This document shows positions 24,287 to 32,385 of a stretch of DNA of 34,489 bases, piece after piece (the first letter of the stretch is position 1; each line of letters opens with the position of its first letter). The position numbers and the translations under genes were made by a program. Source of the stretch: Frankia sp. AgB1.9 (lineage in GTDB: Bacteria; Actinomycetota; Actinomycetes; Frankiales; Frankiaceae); the NCBI RefSeq assembly GCF_016786355.1, contig NZ_JADWYX010000048.1, positions 33,341 to 67,829 of the forward strand, written 5' to 3'. A model generated the notes under the pieces. It saw only the letters and a list, made by a program, of their open reading frames with translations. It did no database searches and had not been told where the DNA came from.

Positions 24287-24628
24287 ATGACCAAGCTTGT
24301 CACCGCGGTGATCAAGCCGTTCAAGGTTGACGACGTCAAGACGGCGTTGGAGGCCCAGGGCGTGCACGGGCTCACGATCTCCGAGGTTCAGGGATACGGC
24401 CGCCAGAAGGGGCACACGGAGGTCTACCGCGGCGCCGAATACAAGGTCGACTTCGTACCGAAGATCAAGGTCGAGGTCGTCGTCGACGACGAGGCCGTCG
24501 ACGAGCTCGTGGCCGTGATCACCAAGGCGGCGCAGACCGGCAAGATCGGCGACGGCAAGGTGTGGGTGGTCCCCGTCGAGACCGTCGTGCGGGTCCGCAC
24601 CGGCGAGCGCGGCTCCGACGCCCTCTAG
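24287..24628 (+). CDS. glnK: nitrogen regulatory PII protein GlnK
   Basis: A 113-residue product from ATG 24287, with GGGAGAGGA upstream. PII signatures are GYGRQKGHTEVYRGAEYKVD (T-loop with the modifiable Tyr52, equivalent to Tyr51), FVPKIKVEVVV, and the C-terminal TGKIGDGKVWVVPVE loop that binds ATP/2-oxoglutarate. It senses 2-oxoglutarate, ATP/ADP and glutamine. It binds AmtB to close the channel, and in actinobacteria Tyr51 is adenylylated by GlnD. The length is normal. A terminator separates it from glnD. Confidence 0.97.
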   Translation: MTKLVTAVIKPFKVDDVKTALEAQGVHGLTISEVQGYGRQKGHTEVYRGAEYKVDFVPKIKVEVVVDDEAVDELVAVITKAAQTGKIGDGKVWVVPVETVVRVRTGERGSDAL

Positions 24629-24806
24629 CGACGACGCTGGCCAGCGGCGACGCCTACGCGGACGTCGCGCCAGCCCGCCAGGCGCCCGGGCGACCGGCGC
24701 CGCCAGAAGCTCCGGACGCGGCCGTGCCCGGAGTGCGCACCGAGGCTCGGGATCCCCGAGCACTCCCGACCGCTCCCGCCGGGCCCCGCTGGGTGATGGC
24801 CTGACA

Positions 24807-24842
24807 AGCGGGGGGTTCGCCGCCGGTGAACCCCCCGCTTTT
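24807..24842 (+). terminator. rho-independent terminator after glnK
   Basis: Perfect 12-bp arms agcggggggttc (24807-24818) and gaaccccccgct (24828-24839), then a short T run. It lies 178 bp after glnK and about 170 bp before glnD. The rest of 24629-25012 shows nothing else. Confidence 0.9.
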
Positions 24843-25012
24843 CGCTGCCGCTGACGTCCTTGCCCGCGACGTCGCTGCCGTGGACGTCCGTTCCTGCCGG
24901 TCCAGTGATCGTGGACCAGGCGGCAGGGGCGTCGTCCCGGCCGATCGATTCGGTAGATGAGTGTGCTTCGGGCAATGTTCTGACTGAAGCGACGGATCTG
25001 GAGGTGGTCACG

Positions 25013-27445
25013 GTGGATCGGCCGACTGGTCAGCCCGGCCCCGGTGCCGCCCCCGCACCGGGCGCGGGTGGCCCCGACGCGGTCGCCGGACTCGTGGCGC
25101 TGCGCGGTCGCGACGACGCCTTCCCGGATCTGGTCGGCGCCTCGCTGCGCGCCGCGCTGGCCGATCGGGCGGACGCGGCGCTGCGCGCGTTGTTCGGTGA
25201 CCCGGGGCCCGGCCTCGCGCTCATCGCGGTCGGTGGCTATGGCCGCCGCGAGCCAGCCTTCGGCACCGACCTCGACCTGGTGCTGGTGCACGACGGCAAA
25301 CGCGGCTCCGACGCGCTCGCCGCCATCGCCGACGGGATCTGGTACCCGGTCTGGGACGCTGGGGTCGGCCTTGACCACAGCGTCCGCACCGTCGAGCAGG
25401 CCGTCTCCGTGGCCGACGGCGACCTGAAGGCGGCGCTCGGGCTGCTGGAGGCCCGCCTGGTCGTCGGCGACGAAGCGCTCGCGGCCCGCCTCGTCGAGGC
25501 CCTGCGCACTCGCTGGCGGGCCAGGGCCCACCGGCGCCTGCCCGAGCTCGCCGAGTTCCAGGCCGAACGGGCCCGCCGGGTCGGCGAGGTCGCGTTCCTC
25601 CTGGAGCCGGACCTCAAGGAGGCCCGCGGCGGCCTGCGCGACGTGCAGGCGCTGCACGCCCTGGCGGCCGCCTGGGTCGCGGAGCCTCCGGGTGAGCGGG
25701 TGCGCGCGGCCCAGCAGCTGCTGCTCGACGTCCGTGGCGAGATCCGCCGCGTCGCCGCCGGCCGTGACCAGGACCGGCTGCTGCTCCAGGACGGCGACAC
25801 GGTCGCCGCCGCCCTCGGCTACGTCGCCGCGGGTGGCACCCCGGGCGCCGACCAGCCCGACTCGTTCGCGCTCGCGCACGCCGTGGCCGACGCCGGCCGA
25901 GCCATCTCGTGGACCTGGGACACGACCTGGAACCAGGTCAGCGGCGCGCTGAAGGCCCGCTCCCGCTGGCGCTCGGCCCGCCCGATCCGCCGCCCGCTGG
26001 ACGCCGGCGTCGTCGAACAGGACGGCGAGGTCCAGCTCGCCCGCGACGCCGACCCGGCCGGCGACCCGGCGCTCGTGCTGCGCGCCGCCGCCGCGGCGGC
26101 CCGCGCCGGTATCCCGCTGGGCCGTTACGCGATCGACCGGCTTGCCCGGGACGCGCACCCGATGCCCGACCCGTGGCCGCCGGCCGCGCTCGACGCGCTG
26201 GTCGCCCTGCTCGCCGCCGGTGACAACGCCGTCCCGGTGCTGGAGTCGCTCGACCAGGTCGGCCTGCTCGTCCGCGTCCTGCCGGAATGGGCCGCCGTCC
26301 GCAGCCGTCCGCAGCGCAACCCGTACCACCGCTACACCGTCGACCGGCACCTGATCGAGGCCGCTGCGAAGGCGGCCCAGCACACCCGCGAGGTCGACCG
26401 GCCCGACCTGCTGCTGCTCGGCGCGCTGCTGCATGACATCGGCAAGGGCTACCCCGGTGACCACACCGACGCCGGCATCCTGATCGTGGAGAAGCTCGGG
26501 CCCCGGCTCGGCCTGCCGCCGGAAGATGTCGACGTGCTGGTCGCGATGGTCCGCCACCACCTGCTGCTGCCCGACTCGGCGACCCACCGGGACATCGACG
26601 ACCCGGCCACGATCGAGGCCGTCGCGCAGGCGGCTGGCAGCATCCGCGTGCTCGGCCTGCTGCACCGGCTCACCGAGGCGGACTCGAAGGCGACCGGCCC
26701 GACCGCGTGGAGCGCCTGGAAGGCGCGTCTCATCGGCGACCTGGTCGCGCGGGCGACGGCCGTCCTCGGCGGCGGCCCGGTGCCCTACGCCGGGGAGCTC
26801 AGCGACCGGCAGCTCGCCCTGCTCGCGCTGCCCGACGAGCACCTGGTGCAGGTCAACAAGCTGCCGGACGAGGGCATGTACGAGGTCGTGGTGCTCGCCC
26901 CCGACCATGTCGGCCTGCTCGCCGTCACCGCCGGCGTGCTCGCGCTCAACCGGCTCGACATCCGGCGGGCCTCGGCGCGCGGCGCGGACGGCCGGGCGCT
27001 GCTGCAGGCGGCCGTCGCGGCGACCCACGGGCAGGAGCCCGACCCGCGCCGGCTGCTCGCCGACGTCCGCCGCGGACTGGAGGGCCGGCTCGACGTCGCG
27101 GCCCAGCTCACGACCCGCGAGGAGGCCTACGCGACCCGCCGGCCCTGGCGCACCCCCGGGCCGCCGCGGGCGACGTTCGACGACTCCGGTTCCCGGACGG
27201 TGCTGGAGGTGCGCGCTCCCGACCGGGCCGGGGTGCTGTTCCGGATCGTGCGCGCGCTCGCCGGCGTCGGCATCGACGTGCACACCGCGATCGTCGCGAC
27301 GATCGGCCTGGACGTCGTCGACGCGTTCTACATCCAGGAGGCCGACGGCTCCGAGGTGGTCGGCGAGGCCCGCCGCCGCGAGGTCAGCGACGCCGTCGCG
27401 GCCGCCCTCACGACCGCCGACACCCCGGCGCCGGAGGCGAGCTAG
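25013..27445 (+). CDS. glnD: [Protein-PII] nucleotidyltransferase/removing enzyme GlnD
   Basis: The open frame begins at 24860, but GTG 25013 has GGAGG eight bases upstream and begins family-like sequence (810 aa). It has a nucleotidyltransferase domain (about 40-200) with GGYGRREPAFGTDLDLV and metal-binding Asp86/Asp88. A helical region follows, then an HD domain with His474-Asp475 (GALLHDIGKGYPGDHTDAG), and two ACT domains (about 622, MYEVVVLAPDHVGLLAVTAG; about 730, VLEVRAPDRAGVLFRIV). It modifies (in actinobacteria adenylylates) and de-modifies PII at its T-loop Tyr in response to glutamine sensed by the ACT pair. It follows glnK but behind a terminator. The stop is only 6 bp from the convergent deaminase gene. 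Confidence 0.95.
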   Translation: MDRPTGQPGPGAAPAPGAGGPDAVAGLVALRGRDDAFPDLVGASLRAALADRADAALRALFGDPGPGLALIAVGGYGRREPAFGTDLDLVLVHDGKRGSDALAAIADGIWYPVWDAGVGLDHSVRTVEQAVSVADGDLKAALGLLEARLVVGDEALAARLVEALRTRWRARAHRRLPELAEFQAERARRVGEVAFLLEPDLKEARGGLRDVQALHALAAAWVAEPPGERVRAAQQLLLDVRGEIRRVAAGRDQDRLLLQDGDTVAAALGYVAAGGTPGADQPDSFALAHAVADAGRAISWTWDTTWNQVSGALKARSRWRSARPIRRPLDAGVVEQDGEVQLARDADPAGDPALVLRAAAAAARAGIPLGRYAIDRLARDAHPMPDPWPPAALDALVALLAAGDNAVPVLESLDQVGLLVRVLPEWAAVRSRPQRNPYHRYTVDRHLIEAAAKAAQHTREVDRPDLLLLGALLHDIGKGYPGDHTDAGILIVEKLGPRLGLPPEDVDVLVAMVRHHLLLPDSATHRDIDDPATIEAVAQAAGSIRVLGLLHRLTEADSKATGPTAWSAWKARLIGDLVARATAVLGGGPVPYAGELSDRQLALLALPDEHLVQVNKLPDEGMYEVVVLAPDHVGLLAVTAGVLALNRLDIRRASARGADGRALLQAAVAATHGQEPDPRRLLADVRRGLEGRLDVAAQLTTREEAYATRRPWRTPGPPRATFDDSGSRTVLEVRAPDRAGVLFRIVRALAGVGIDVHTAIVATIGLDVVDAFYIQEADGSEVVGEARRREVSDAVAAALTTADTPAPEAS

Positions 27446-27451
27446 CCGCCG

Positions 27452-28486
27452 CTACTGGTCCGGGCCGGCGAGGGTGGCGTCGAGCGCGTCCAGCTCGGTG
27501 GTGAACTCGGCGCGCAGCGCGGCCTTGTCGGTGTCGTCGAGCCAGGTGGCGTCCACGCCGTTGAGGACCAGGGTGCGGACGGTCGGCTGGTCGTAGCCGA
27601 GGGCCGTGCACAGCTCGACGTACTCCCGGCCGATGTCGGTGTGGAACATCGTCGGGTCGTCCGAGTTCAGCATGACGTTCAGCCCGGCGGCGACCATGTC
27701 CTTGATCGGATGCGCGGTCAGGTCCGGCCAGCCGTAGACGACGGCGGTCGACGTCGGGCAGCAGGTGAAGTAGATGCCCTCGTCCTTGCAGCGGTTCAGC
27801 ACGGCCGCGTCGGCCAGGATGTGGTAGCCGTGGTCGATCCGCTCGCAGCCGAGCACGTCCAGGCAGGTGGTGATGTTCACCGGCGGGGCGTCCTCGGAGG
27901 CGTGGCTCGTCAGTCGCAGGCCGCCGGCCTTGGCGGCCCGGTAGGCCTCGACGAACTTCTCCGGCGGGTCGGGCGCCTCGGCGCCGTCCATCCCCAGGCC
28001 GATCAGCTCGTCGACCCGGTTCGCCAGCACGTCCTCGACCATCTGGCGGGCCAGCTCTGGCGCGTCCTGGCGGTAGACGTCGGCGATCAGCTTGCAGCGC
28101 ACGCCGAAGTCGGTCTCGGCCGCCCTGATGCCGTCCACCAGGCCGTCGATGACGGTCGCCATCGGGACGCCACGGCGGGTGTGCAGCGTGGGGTTGAAGA
28201 ACATCTCCCGGTACCGCAGGTTGCCCAGCCGCACGCCGTCCTCGAGGGACTCGTAGGCGCACCTGGCGAAGTCGGCCCGGTCGATCAGCGTCGACGACAC
28301 CATGCCGAAGATCTTCAGGAACTCGTAGATGGTGTCGTAGTCGTAGAGCCGAGCCACCTCGTCCGTCGGCAGCGCCACGTCGTGCCTGCGGGCCAGGTCG
28401 GCGAAGGTCGCCGCCCGGACCGTGCCCTCGAAGTGGCAGTGCAGCTCGACCTTCGGCACCTTGCGCAGGTACTCGGGATAGTCCAT
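27452..28486 (-). CDS. adenosine deaminase family protein
   Basis: A 344-residue product from ATG 28486, with GGAGG six bases upstream; codons above it are not family-like. TIM-barrel metal-site motifs are VELHCHFEGT (His16, His18), LTSHASE (zinc His and catalytic Glu region), RIDHGYHI and LNSDDPTMF (Asp-Asp). The family hydrolyses the 6-amino group of adenosine or related purines. The FEGT and NSDDPTMF variants resemble members acting on adenine or aminodeoxyfutalosine, so substrate is uncertain. It converges on glnD with 6 bp between stops and no visible terminator. An inverted repeat lies about 190 bp upstream of its start. Confidence 0.88.
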   Translation of the reverse strand: MDYPEYLRKVPKVELHCHFEGTVRAATFADLARRHDVALPTDEVARLYDYDTIYEFLKIFGMVSSTLIDRADFARCAYESLEDGVRLGNLRYREMFFNPTLHTRRGVPMATVIDGLVDGIRAAETDFGVRCKLIADVYRQDAPELARQMVEDVLANRVDELIGLGMDGAEAPDPPEKFVEAYRAAKAGGLRLTSHASEDAPPVNITTCLDVLGCERIDHGYHILADAAVLNRCKDEGIYFTCCPTSTAVVYGWPDLTAHPIKDMVAAGLNVMLNSDDPTMFHTDIGREYVELCTALGYDQPTVRTLVLNGVDATWLDDTDKAALRAEFTTELDALDATLAGPDQ

Positions 28487-28678
28487 CGCTCGCCTCCACA
28501 GACACCGGGCCGCGGGCCGCACATCTGGGCGGCCGGGCGGCCCCACGCTAGGACGTCGGGAGCGTCGTTGGCGTTTCGGTGCGGGAAAGTCCAGGTCACG
28601 GCACGAGCAGGGCAGAGTGATCGCCGTCTTCGCCCTCGCGTGGTCGTCAATCGGGCCCGGTCATTGGCTTAGGGACAT

Positions 28679-28696
28679 ATATGACGTGAGTCATAT
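28679..28696. promoter_or_regulatory. AT-rich inverted repeat, possible operator
   Basis: atatgac, gtga, gtcatat form a perfect 7-bp inverted repeat with a four-base centre. It is AT-rich in a GC-rich setting, between the deaminase start and the end of the TIR-WD40 gene. It may be a regulator site for the deaminase gene. Confidence 0.5.
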
Positions 28697-28764
28697 TTTC
28701 AGACCGGCGCATGGGACGCGCCAGCGCCCCCTCGCAGGTGGGGCGTATTAGCGCGTCGATCTGA

Positions 28765-29997
28765 TCAGTACGTCTGCCACAACCGCACCGTCTGGTCGTT
28801 GCTGGCGGTGGCGAGGGTGTGTCCGTCGGCCGTGAACGCCACCGACAACACGGAGCTGGTGTGGCCGGTGAGGGGTTCGCCGATCGGGCGGGGTCGGGTG
28901 GGGTCGGTGACGTCCCACAACCGCAGCGTCCGGTCGCTGCTGGCGCTGGCGAGGGTGCGTTGGTCGGCCGAGAACGCCACCGACCACACGGGGCCGGTGT
29001 GGCCGGTGAGGGGTTGGCCGATCGGGTGGGGTCGGGTGGGGTCGGTGACGTCCCACAACCGCACCGTCTGGTCGTTGTCTGCGGTGGCGAGGGTGTGTCC
29101 GTCGGCCGAGAACGCCACCGACTGCACGGCGTCGGCGTGGCCGGTGAGGGGTTCGCCGATCGGGTGGGGTCGGGTGGGGTCGGTGACGTCCCACAACCGC
29201 ACCGTCCGGTCGTTGCTGGCGCTGGCGAGGGTGCGTTGGTCGGCCGAGAACGCCACCGACCACACGCCTCTGGTGTGGCCGGTGAGGGGTTCGCCGATCG
29301 GGCGGGGTCGGGTGGGGTCGGTGACGTCCCACAACCGCACCGTCCGGTCGTTGCTGGCGGTGGCGAGAGTGTGTCCGTCGGCCGAGAACGCCACCGACAA
29401 CACGGGGCGAGTGTGGCCGGTGATGGGTTGGCCGACGGGTCGGGCGCCTGTGATCGGCGGGGTGGGTATTGGTCTGGCGGGTGGGGGGAAGGCGGGTTCG
29501 TCGATGGGTGGGGCGGGGCGCGGGCGTATCGGATATTCGGGAGCGCTGGTGGGTTTGGCTCGGCCGGTGAGGGTGTGGCTGATCTGCTCGAGCAGATGCC
29601 GTGGGGCGTCGTGCTGCGGCAGGGGAAACAGGTCGATAGACACAACTGCGGCCAGGAGACCCGGGCGTGGACAGTCTTCGACGCGGATGGGGAGGAGCTT
29701 GCGGCCGAAGCCGTCGGGGTCGGCTGCCTGGGCGGCCTGCCATTCCTGGCGGCCATAGACGGAGTCCAGGTAGGCGCTGGACAGGATCGCGATCGTCCGC
29801 GTCGCGCGCCTGACGCCCTCGTCCATCTTGATCTGCCAGTTCGTGCCAGGAACGAAGTCCCACGCCTGGATCAAGACGTGGTAGCCGGCGTCTTCCAACT
29901 GCCAGGCCACCCACTCGGCCCACGCGCGGTCAGCGCCGGTGTAGGAGACGAAGAAGTCCCAGCCGTCCGCGCGCGGCGCCGCCTCCGAAGCCAACAC
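28765..29997 (-). CDS. TIR-WD40 repeat protein
   Basis: A 410-residue product from GTG 29997 (the start lacks a strong ribosome site). A TIR domain lies at about 12-140: DGWDFFVSYTGADRAWAEWV, LIQAWDFVPGTNWQ, AILSSAYLDSVYGRQEW, then LLPIRVEDCPRPG. A Pro-rich linker (150-185) leads to five WD40 blades of 46 residues (GHT..V.SVAFSADGHTLATA, SNDRTVRLWDVTDPTRP). Many bacterial TIR domains degrade or process NAD+ when an attached sensor is triggered, and I infer such a role here. I could not assign the catalytic Glu with confidence. Five blades are fewer than the usual seven, and the copies are nearly identical in DNA, so copy number may vary. A dead copy of the same TIR type lies at 11.2-11.3 kb. 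Confidence 0.9.
   Translation of the reverse strand: MLASEAAPRADGWDFFVSYTGADRAWAEWVAWQLEDAGYHVLIQAWDFVPGTNWQIKMDEGVRRATRTIAILSSAYLDSVYGRQEWQAAQAADPDGFGRKLLPIRVEDCPRPGLLAAVVSIDLFPLPQHDAPRHLLEQISHTLTGRAKPTSAPEYPIRPRPAPPIDEPAFPPPARPIPTPPITGARPVGQPITGHTRPVLSVAFSADGHTLATASNDRTVRLWDVTDPTRPRPIGEPLTGHTRGVWSVAFSADQRTLASASNDRTVRLWDVTDPTRPHPIGEPLTGHADAVQSVAFSADGHTLATADNDQTVRLWDVTDPTRPHPIGQPLTGHTGPVWSVAFSADQRTLASASSDRTLRLWDVTDPTRPRPIGEPLTGHTSSVLSVAFTADGHTLATASNDQTVRLWQTY
28797..29432 (-). repeat. 138-bp coding repeats (WD40 blades)
   Basis: The phrase gtggccggtgaggggtt recurs with the same spacing at about 28861, 28999, 29137 and 29275, and with a one-base change at 29413. The 138-bp units differ at only a few positions, mostly in the blade residues that face ligands (HTRPVL, HTRGVW, HADAVQ, HTGPVW, HTSSVL). 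Confidence 0.9.
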
Positions 29998-30486
29998 GGC
30001 CCCGATCTTCGCACGGCTCGTCAGGCTGCTCCCGCCCGGACTGCGTGAGTCTTACCGTGCGGGTCCCGGCTTCCGGGGCAAGGATTGCCGACCCCTACGC
30101 AAGTAGAACGTCGTAGCATCGCGCTGACCTGCGGTTGCATCTGCTAGCGGCTGGGCCAGTGGCGGGCGTCGGTTCGGTGTGGGGTCGGGTCCTCGGGTGA
30201 GTGGAGGTTGGTGGCGTGGGCCTGGTGGGCGTCGGGCTCGGGTGGGTGGCCCGTGGTTCGGGGGCCTTGGTGGCGCGCGGGTCGCGGTGGGGCGGTGGTC
30301 TGGTCCTATCGGATAGTCGCCGCGCTTTGTTTTGCGGGCGGGCCGTATTCCAATTCGATGATCGTTAAGATTGATATCGAGATATGGCCCTAAGATTGAT
30401 GTTGTCCACGGCGATTCCAGGGGCCTTTACGGCGATTTCCGTGGATCTTCGCGGGCATTAACCCACATCGGGGTTCCGCGAATGGG

Positions 30487-30515
30487 CTGACTTTCTCGTC
30501 AACCTGGTTTAGAAT
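30487..30515 (+). promoter_or_regulatory. sigma-70-type promoter for the 30614 operon
   Basis: -35 ctgact (30487-30492), 17-bp spacer, -10 tagaat (30510-30515). This is one of the better housekeeping-type promoters in the window and leaves a leader of about 90 bases. Confidence 0.6.
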
Positions 30516-30542
30516 GGTAGCAGATCGATAATTAAATAAGGC

Positions 30543-30577
30543 GGCCCGGGACGGTGGTGGAACACCAATCCCGGGCC
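30543..30577 (+). promoter_or_regulatory. strong hairpin in the leader of the 30614 operon
   Basis: Perfect 9-bp arms ggcccggga (30543-30551) and tcccgggcc (30569-30577), with an inner ggtg/cacc pairing. It begins about 21 bases after the expected transcript start and ends 36 bases before ATG 30614. It may stabilise, attenuate or bind a regulator. A U-tract is absent. Confidence 0.55.
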
Positions 30578-30613
30578 TTGATCCCAACCTTGCACGAACA
30601 AGGAGTGGAACCC

Positions 30614-31024
30614 ATGGCGATTATTGCAGATGGGGTGCGGGCTGTGGCCTTCACCCGTCACGGGGTTGGTGCGGCTCGGCTCGCGGTCCAGCGAGAGGCT
30701 TTCCGGGCGGCGTGCTCGCAGCGTGGCTGGGTCGCTGGCGGTGAGGTCTGCCAGATCGGCGCGGGCGGTGGCAAGGGTCGCGCCTGGGCGGCGGTCCGGC
30801 GGCTGGTACGGGCGCGTCGGTATGACGTGGTCGTGGTCGACGGGCTGGACACGATCGGCGCGTCGGAGAGTGAGATCGCCCGGGAGCTGGTGTTGCTGCG
30901 GCATGCCGGGGTGCGGCTGCTGGTCGCGTCGACTGGCTGGGACACCGTGAATCCGATGATGTCGGACTTGCTCGTGGGCGCGCTGCGCACGGTCGCCGCT
31001 GTGGCTGGGGCGGTGGCGGCGTGA
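30614..31024 (+). CDS. resolvase-fold protein lacking catalytic residues
   Basis: A 136-residue product from ATG 30614, with GGAG eight bases upstream. It aligns by eye with the catalytic domain of serine recombinases: AVAFTRHGVGAARLAVQREA, RAACSQRGW, YDVVVVDGLDTIGASESEIA and HAGVRLLVASTGWDTVNPM. The catalytic Ser region (normally R-V-S) is R-H-G, and the two active-site Arg of DRLGR are Thr and Ala (DTIGA). No recombinase or zinc-ribbon domain follows. The fold is probably kept while strand-exchange chemistry is lost, so a structural or regulatory role is likely. The stop overlaps the next start (GTGA), indicating coupling. Confidence 0.75.
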   Translation: MAIIADGVRAVAFTRHGVGAARLAVQREAFRAACSQRGWVAGGEVCQIGAGGGKGRAWAAVRRLVRARRYDVVVVDGLDTIGASESEIARELVLLRHAGVRLLVASTGWDTVNPMMSDLLVGALRTVAAVAGAVAA

Positions 31025-31476
31025 TTGACGTGCCGTTGGTGCGTGCGGTGGCGCTGCCCGGGAGCGGCTACGGCCTAGAGGTCCTGGTAGGCGCGACTCC
31101 GGGTGAGATCGCGTCTGTCGCGTCGGGGTTGCCGCCGGCGGCGTTCGTGAGTCACCTGTCCGTCGGCGGGGGCGTGAACCTGCTGTTCCGCCGGTTCCCG
31201 GCCGGCGTGCCCGACCCTGCAGCCCCGGCCGGCGGGGCCGATGATGGGCCGGATGCGGTGACGGTGGCTCCTGGCTGGGTGCCGCAGGTCGTCGGGTTCG
31301 CGGATCGTGGTCTGACTCCGTACCAGGTCGCGGTAGGGCTGCTCATGACGGCCACGGATGATCCGGCGATAGCCGCGCGGATCTATAGCCTGGTGCAGCG
31401 TGAGGAACCGGAAACGATGGTCGCGCTCGGCAGCGTGGTCCGCCCTCGCAACTGCCGCTGCACCTGGCCCGGATAG
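31021..31476 (+). CDS. hypothetical partner of the dead resolvase
   Basis: GTG 31021 overlaps the upstream stop. The 151-residue product has an N-terminal beta-rich part (VRAVALPGSGYGLEVLVGAT, GEIASVASGLPPAAFVSHLS), a Pro/Ala/Asp linker and a helical part (GLTPYQVAVGLLMTATDDPA, IAARIYSLVQREEPETMVAL). It ends with a short Cys-containing tail (NCRCTWPG). No family is recognised. It would be made in a fixed ratio with the resolvase-like protein. A perfect hairpin terminator follows 18 bp after the stop. Confidence 0.7.
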   Translation: MIDVPLVRAVALPGSGYGLEVLVGATPGEIASVASGLPPAAFVSHLSVGGGVNLLFRRFPAGVPDPAAPAGGADDGPDAVTVAPGWVPQVVGFADRGLTPYQVAVGLLMTATDDPAIAARIYSLVQREEPETMVALGSVVRPRNCRCTWPG

Positions 31477-31494
31477 GCGGCTCCTGCGGCAGGT

Positions 31495-31533
31495 TGACGG
31501 CCGGTGATCCCTGGGTGGGGTTACCGGCCGTCA
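31495..31533 (+). terminator. terminator of the resolvase-like operon
   Basis: Perfect 11-bp arms tgacggccggt (31495-31505) and accggccgtca (31523-31533) with a 17-base loop. No U-tract. Confidence 0.75.
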
Positions 31534-31603
31534 CCATGTCCGGCCCGGGTGGCCCCGCCGTGCGGCGTGGGGTTTCCGGCGGCGGCGCTGGTTTCTGCCC
31601 GGC

Positions 31604-31621
31604 GCGGGAATCCCGCTTTTT
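31604..31621 (+). terminator. short hairpin with T-run
   Basis: gcggg, aat, cccgc followed by ttttt. It is a second, intrinsic-type terminator about 130 bp beyond the operon end. Confidence 0.55.
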
Positions 31622-31641
31622 CTTCCCATTCTTCGGGGCGA

Positions 31642-31885
31642 GTGTGATCCCTTCGGAGGGCCGGCGGGCTCTGCCTTACCGGAGGGTTCTCGGCCGTGCA
31701 AGACCCGCCATCGGAACCTGCGGCCGGCTGGACGGGTGCGCTCCGCCGTCGATGCTGGTGCCCGTCGGTTGCCGTGCGGAGCGTGCTCGGCCTGGCGGAT
31801 GCCCACAACGGCCCGGGTGCGGGTCTTGCGCGGTCGGGGTTCCTCCGGTAACCCCTTGGGCGCCGGACCTCTGAGGGGATCACAC
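31642..31885. mobile_element. 244-bp inverted-repeat element (MITE-like)
   Basis: The 67-bp ends 31642-31708 and 31819-31885 are inverted copies, matching at about 51 of 67 positions without a gap. They share gtgtgatccc at the outer tips and gcaagacccgc at the inner tips. The 110-bp centre has no gene. I see no target duplication. It could be a MITE-type element mobilised in trans, or a long-stem structured RNA. Confidence 0.65.
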
Positions 31886-32385
31886 GGAGGTGTCGTGCAC
31901 TACCCCCCTTTGGAAGCTGGCCGGGGGTCTGGGGGCAGAGCCCCCAGGGTCTGTCTCGCCCGTCCGGGCGTCTCGCAAAGCGAGCAGCAGCCCCGTCACC
32001 CGCCTCGCCTCGACCGGCCCGGAACACCGATCGCGCGGCATACGGACGGAATCCGAGGGGCCTATCTCCCAGCGACGGGCCGACGCTCCGACATGCGCGG
32101 GTGGGGTGGCAGCCCGACACGTCCGGGGTGCCGAGCGAAGCGAGGCGGGGCCCCGGGGCGTGGCGGGCTGACGGGGCCCCGGCCGTGCGTGGCGCGTGCG
32201 GCGGCACGGCGCGGCGGCCGAAGGCCGCCCTTGAAACCCCTACAGATAATTGACGACGATCTTCGACTAGATGTTCGTTGACGCTTCGGATCGTGTCTGG
32301 TTCGGGTTGCCTGGTGGGATGCTGGTGGGCAGTGTGACGTGCCGGGTCGTTCGGGTCGTCTGGGGCCGTCGGGGGGTGGCTGGCA
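31886..32385. other. hairpin-rich non-coding stretch
   Basis: No gene is seen. Perfect hairpins follow one another: ctgggggc/gcccccag (31929-31947), gcccg/cgggc, ctcgc/gcgag (around 31960-31985), then ggccccgg-type pairs near 32150-32185 and ggcggcc/ggccgcc with a gaa loop near 32213-32230. The GC-rich part ends at about 32235, and an AT-richer segment with gataat (32246) precedes the next gene. Confidence 0.5.

Larger units (their letters stand above)
29998..30613. other. intergenic region with AT-rich half
   Basis: No gene is seen. 30064-30290 is GC-rich. From about 30300 the DNA is clearly AT-richer, with aagattgat repeated (30367 and 30393), and contains the promoter and leader hairpin listed separately. 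Confidence 0.6.

Noticed and set aside
23969..27283. 1104-codon minus-strand open frame
   Set aside because: It is the antisense of glnD and the glnK region; GC-rich third positions of the real genes keep this frame open. No motifs.
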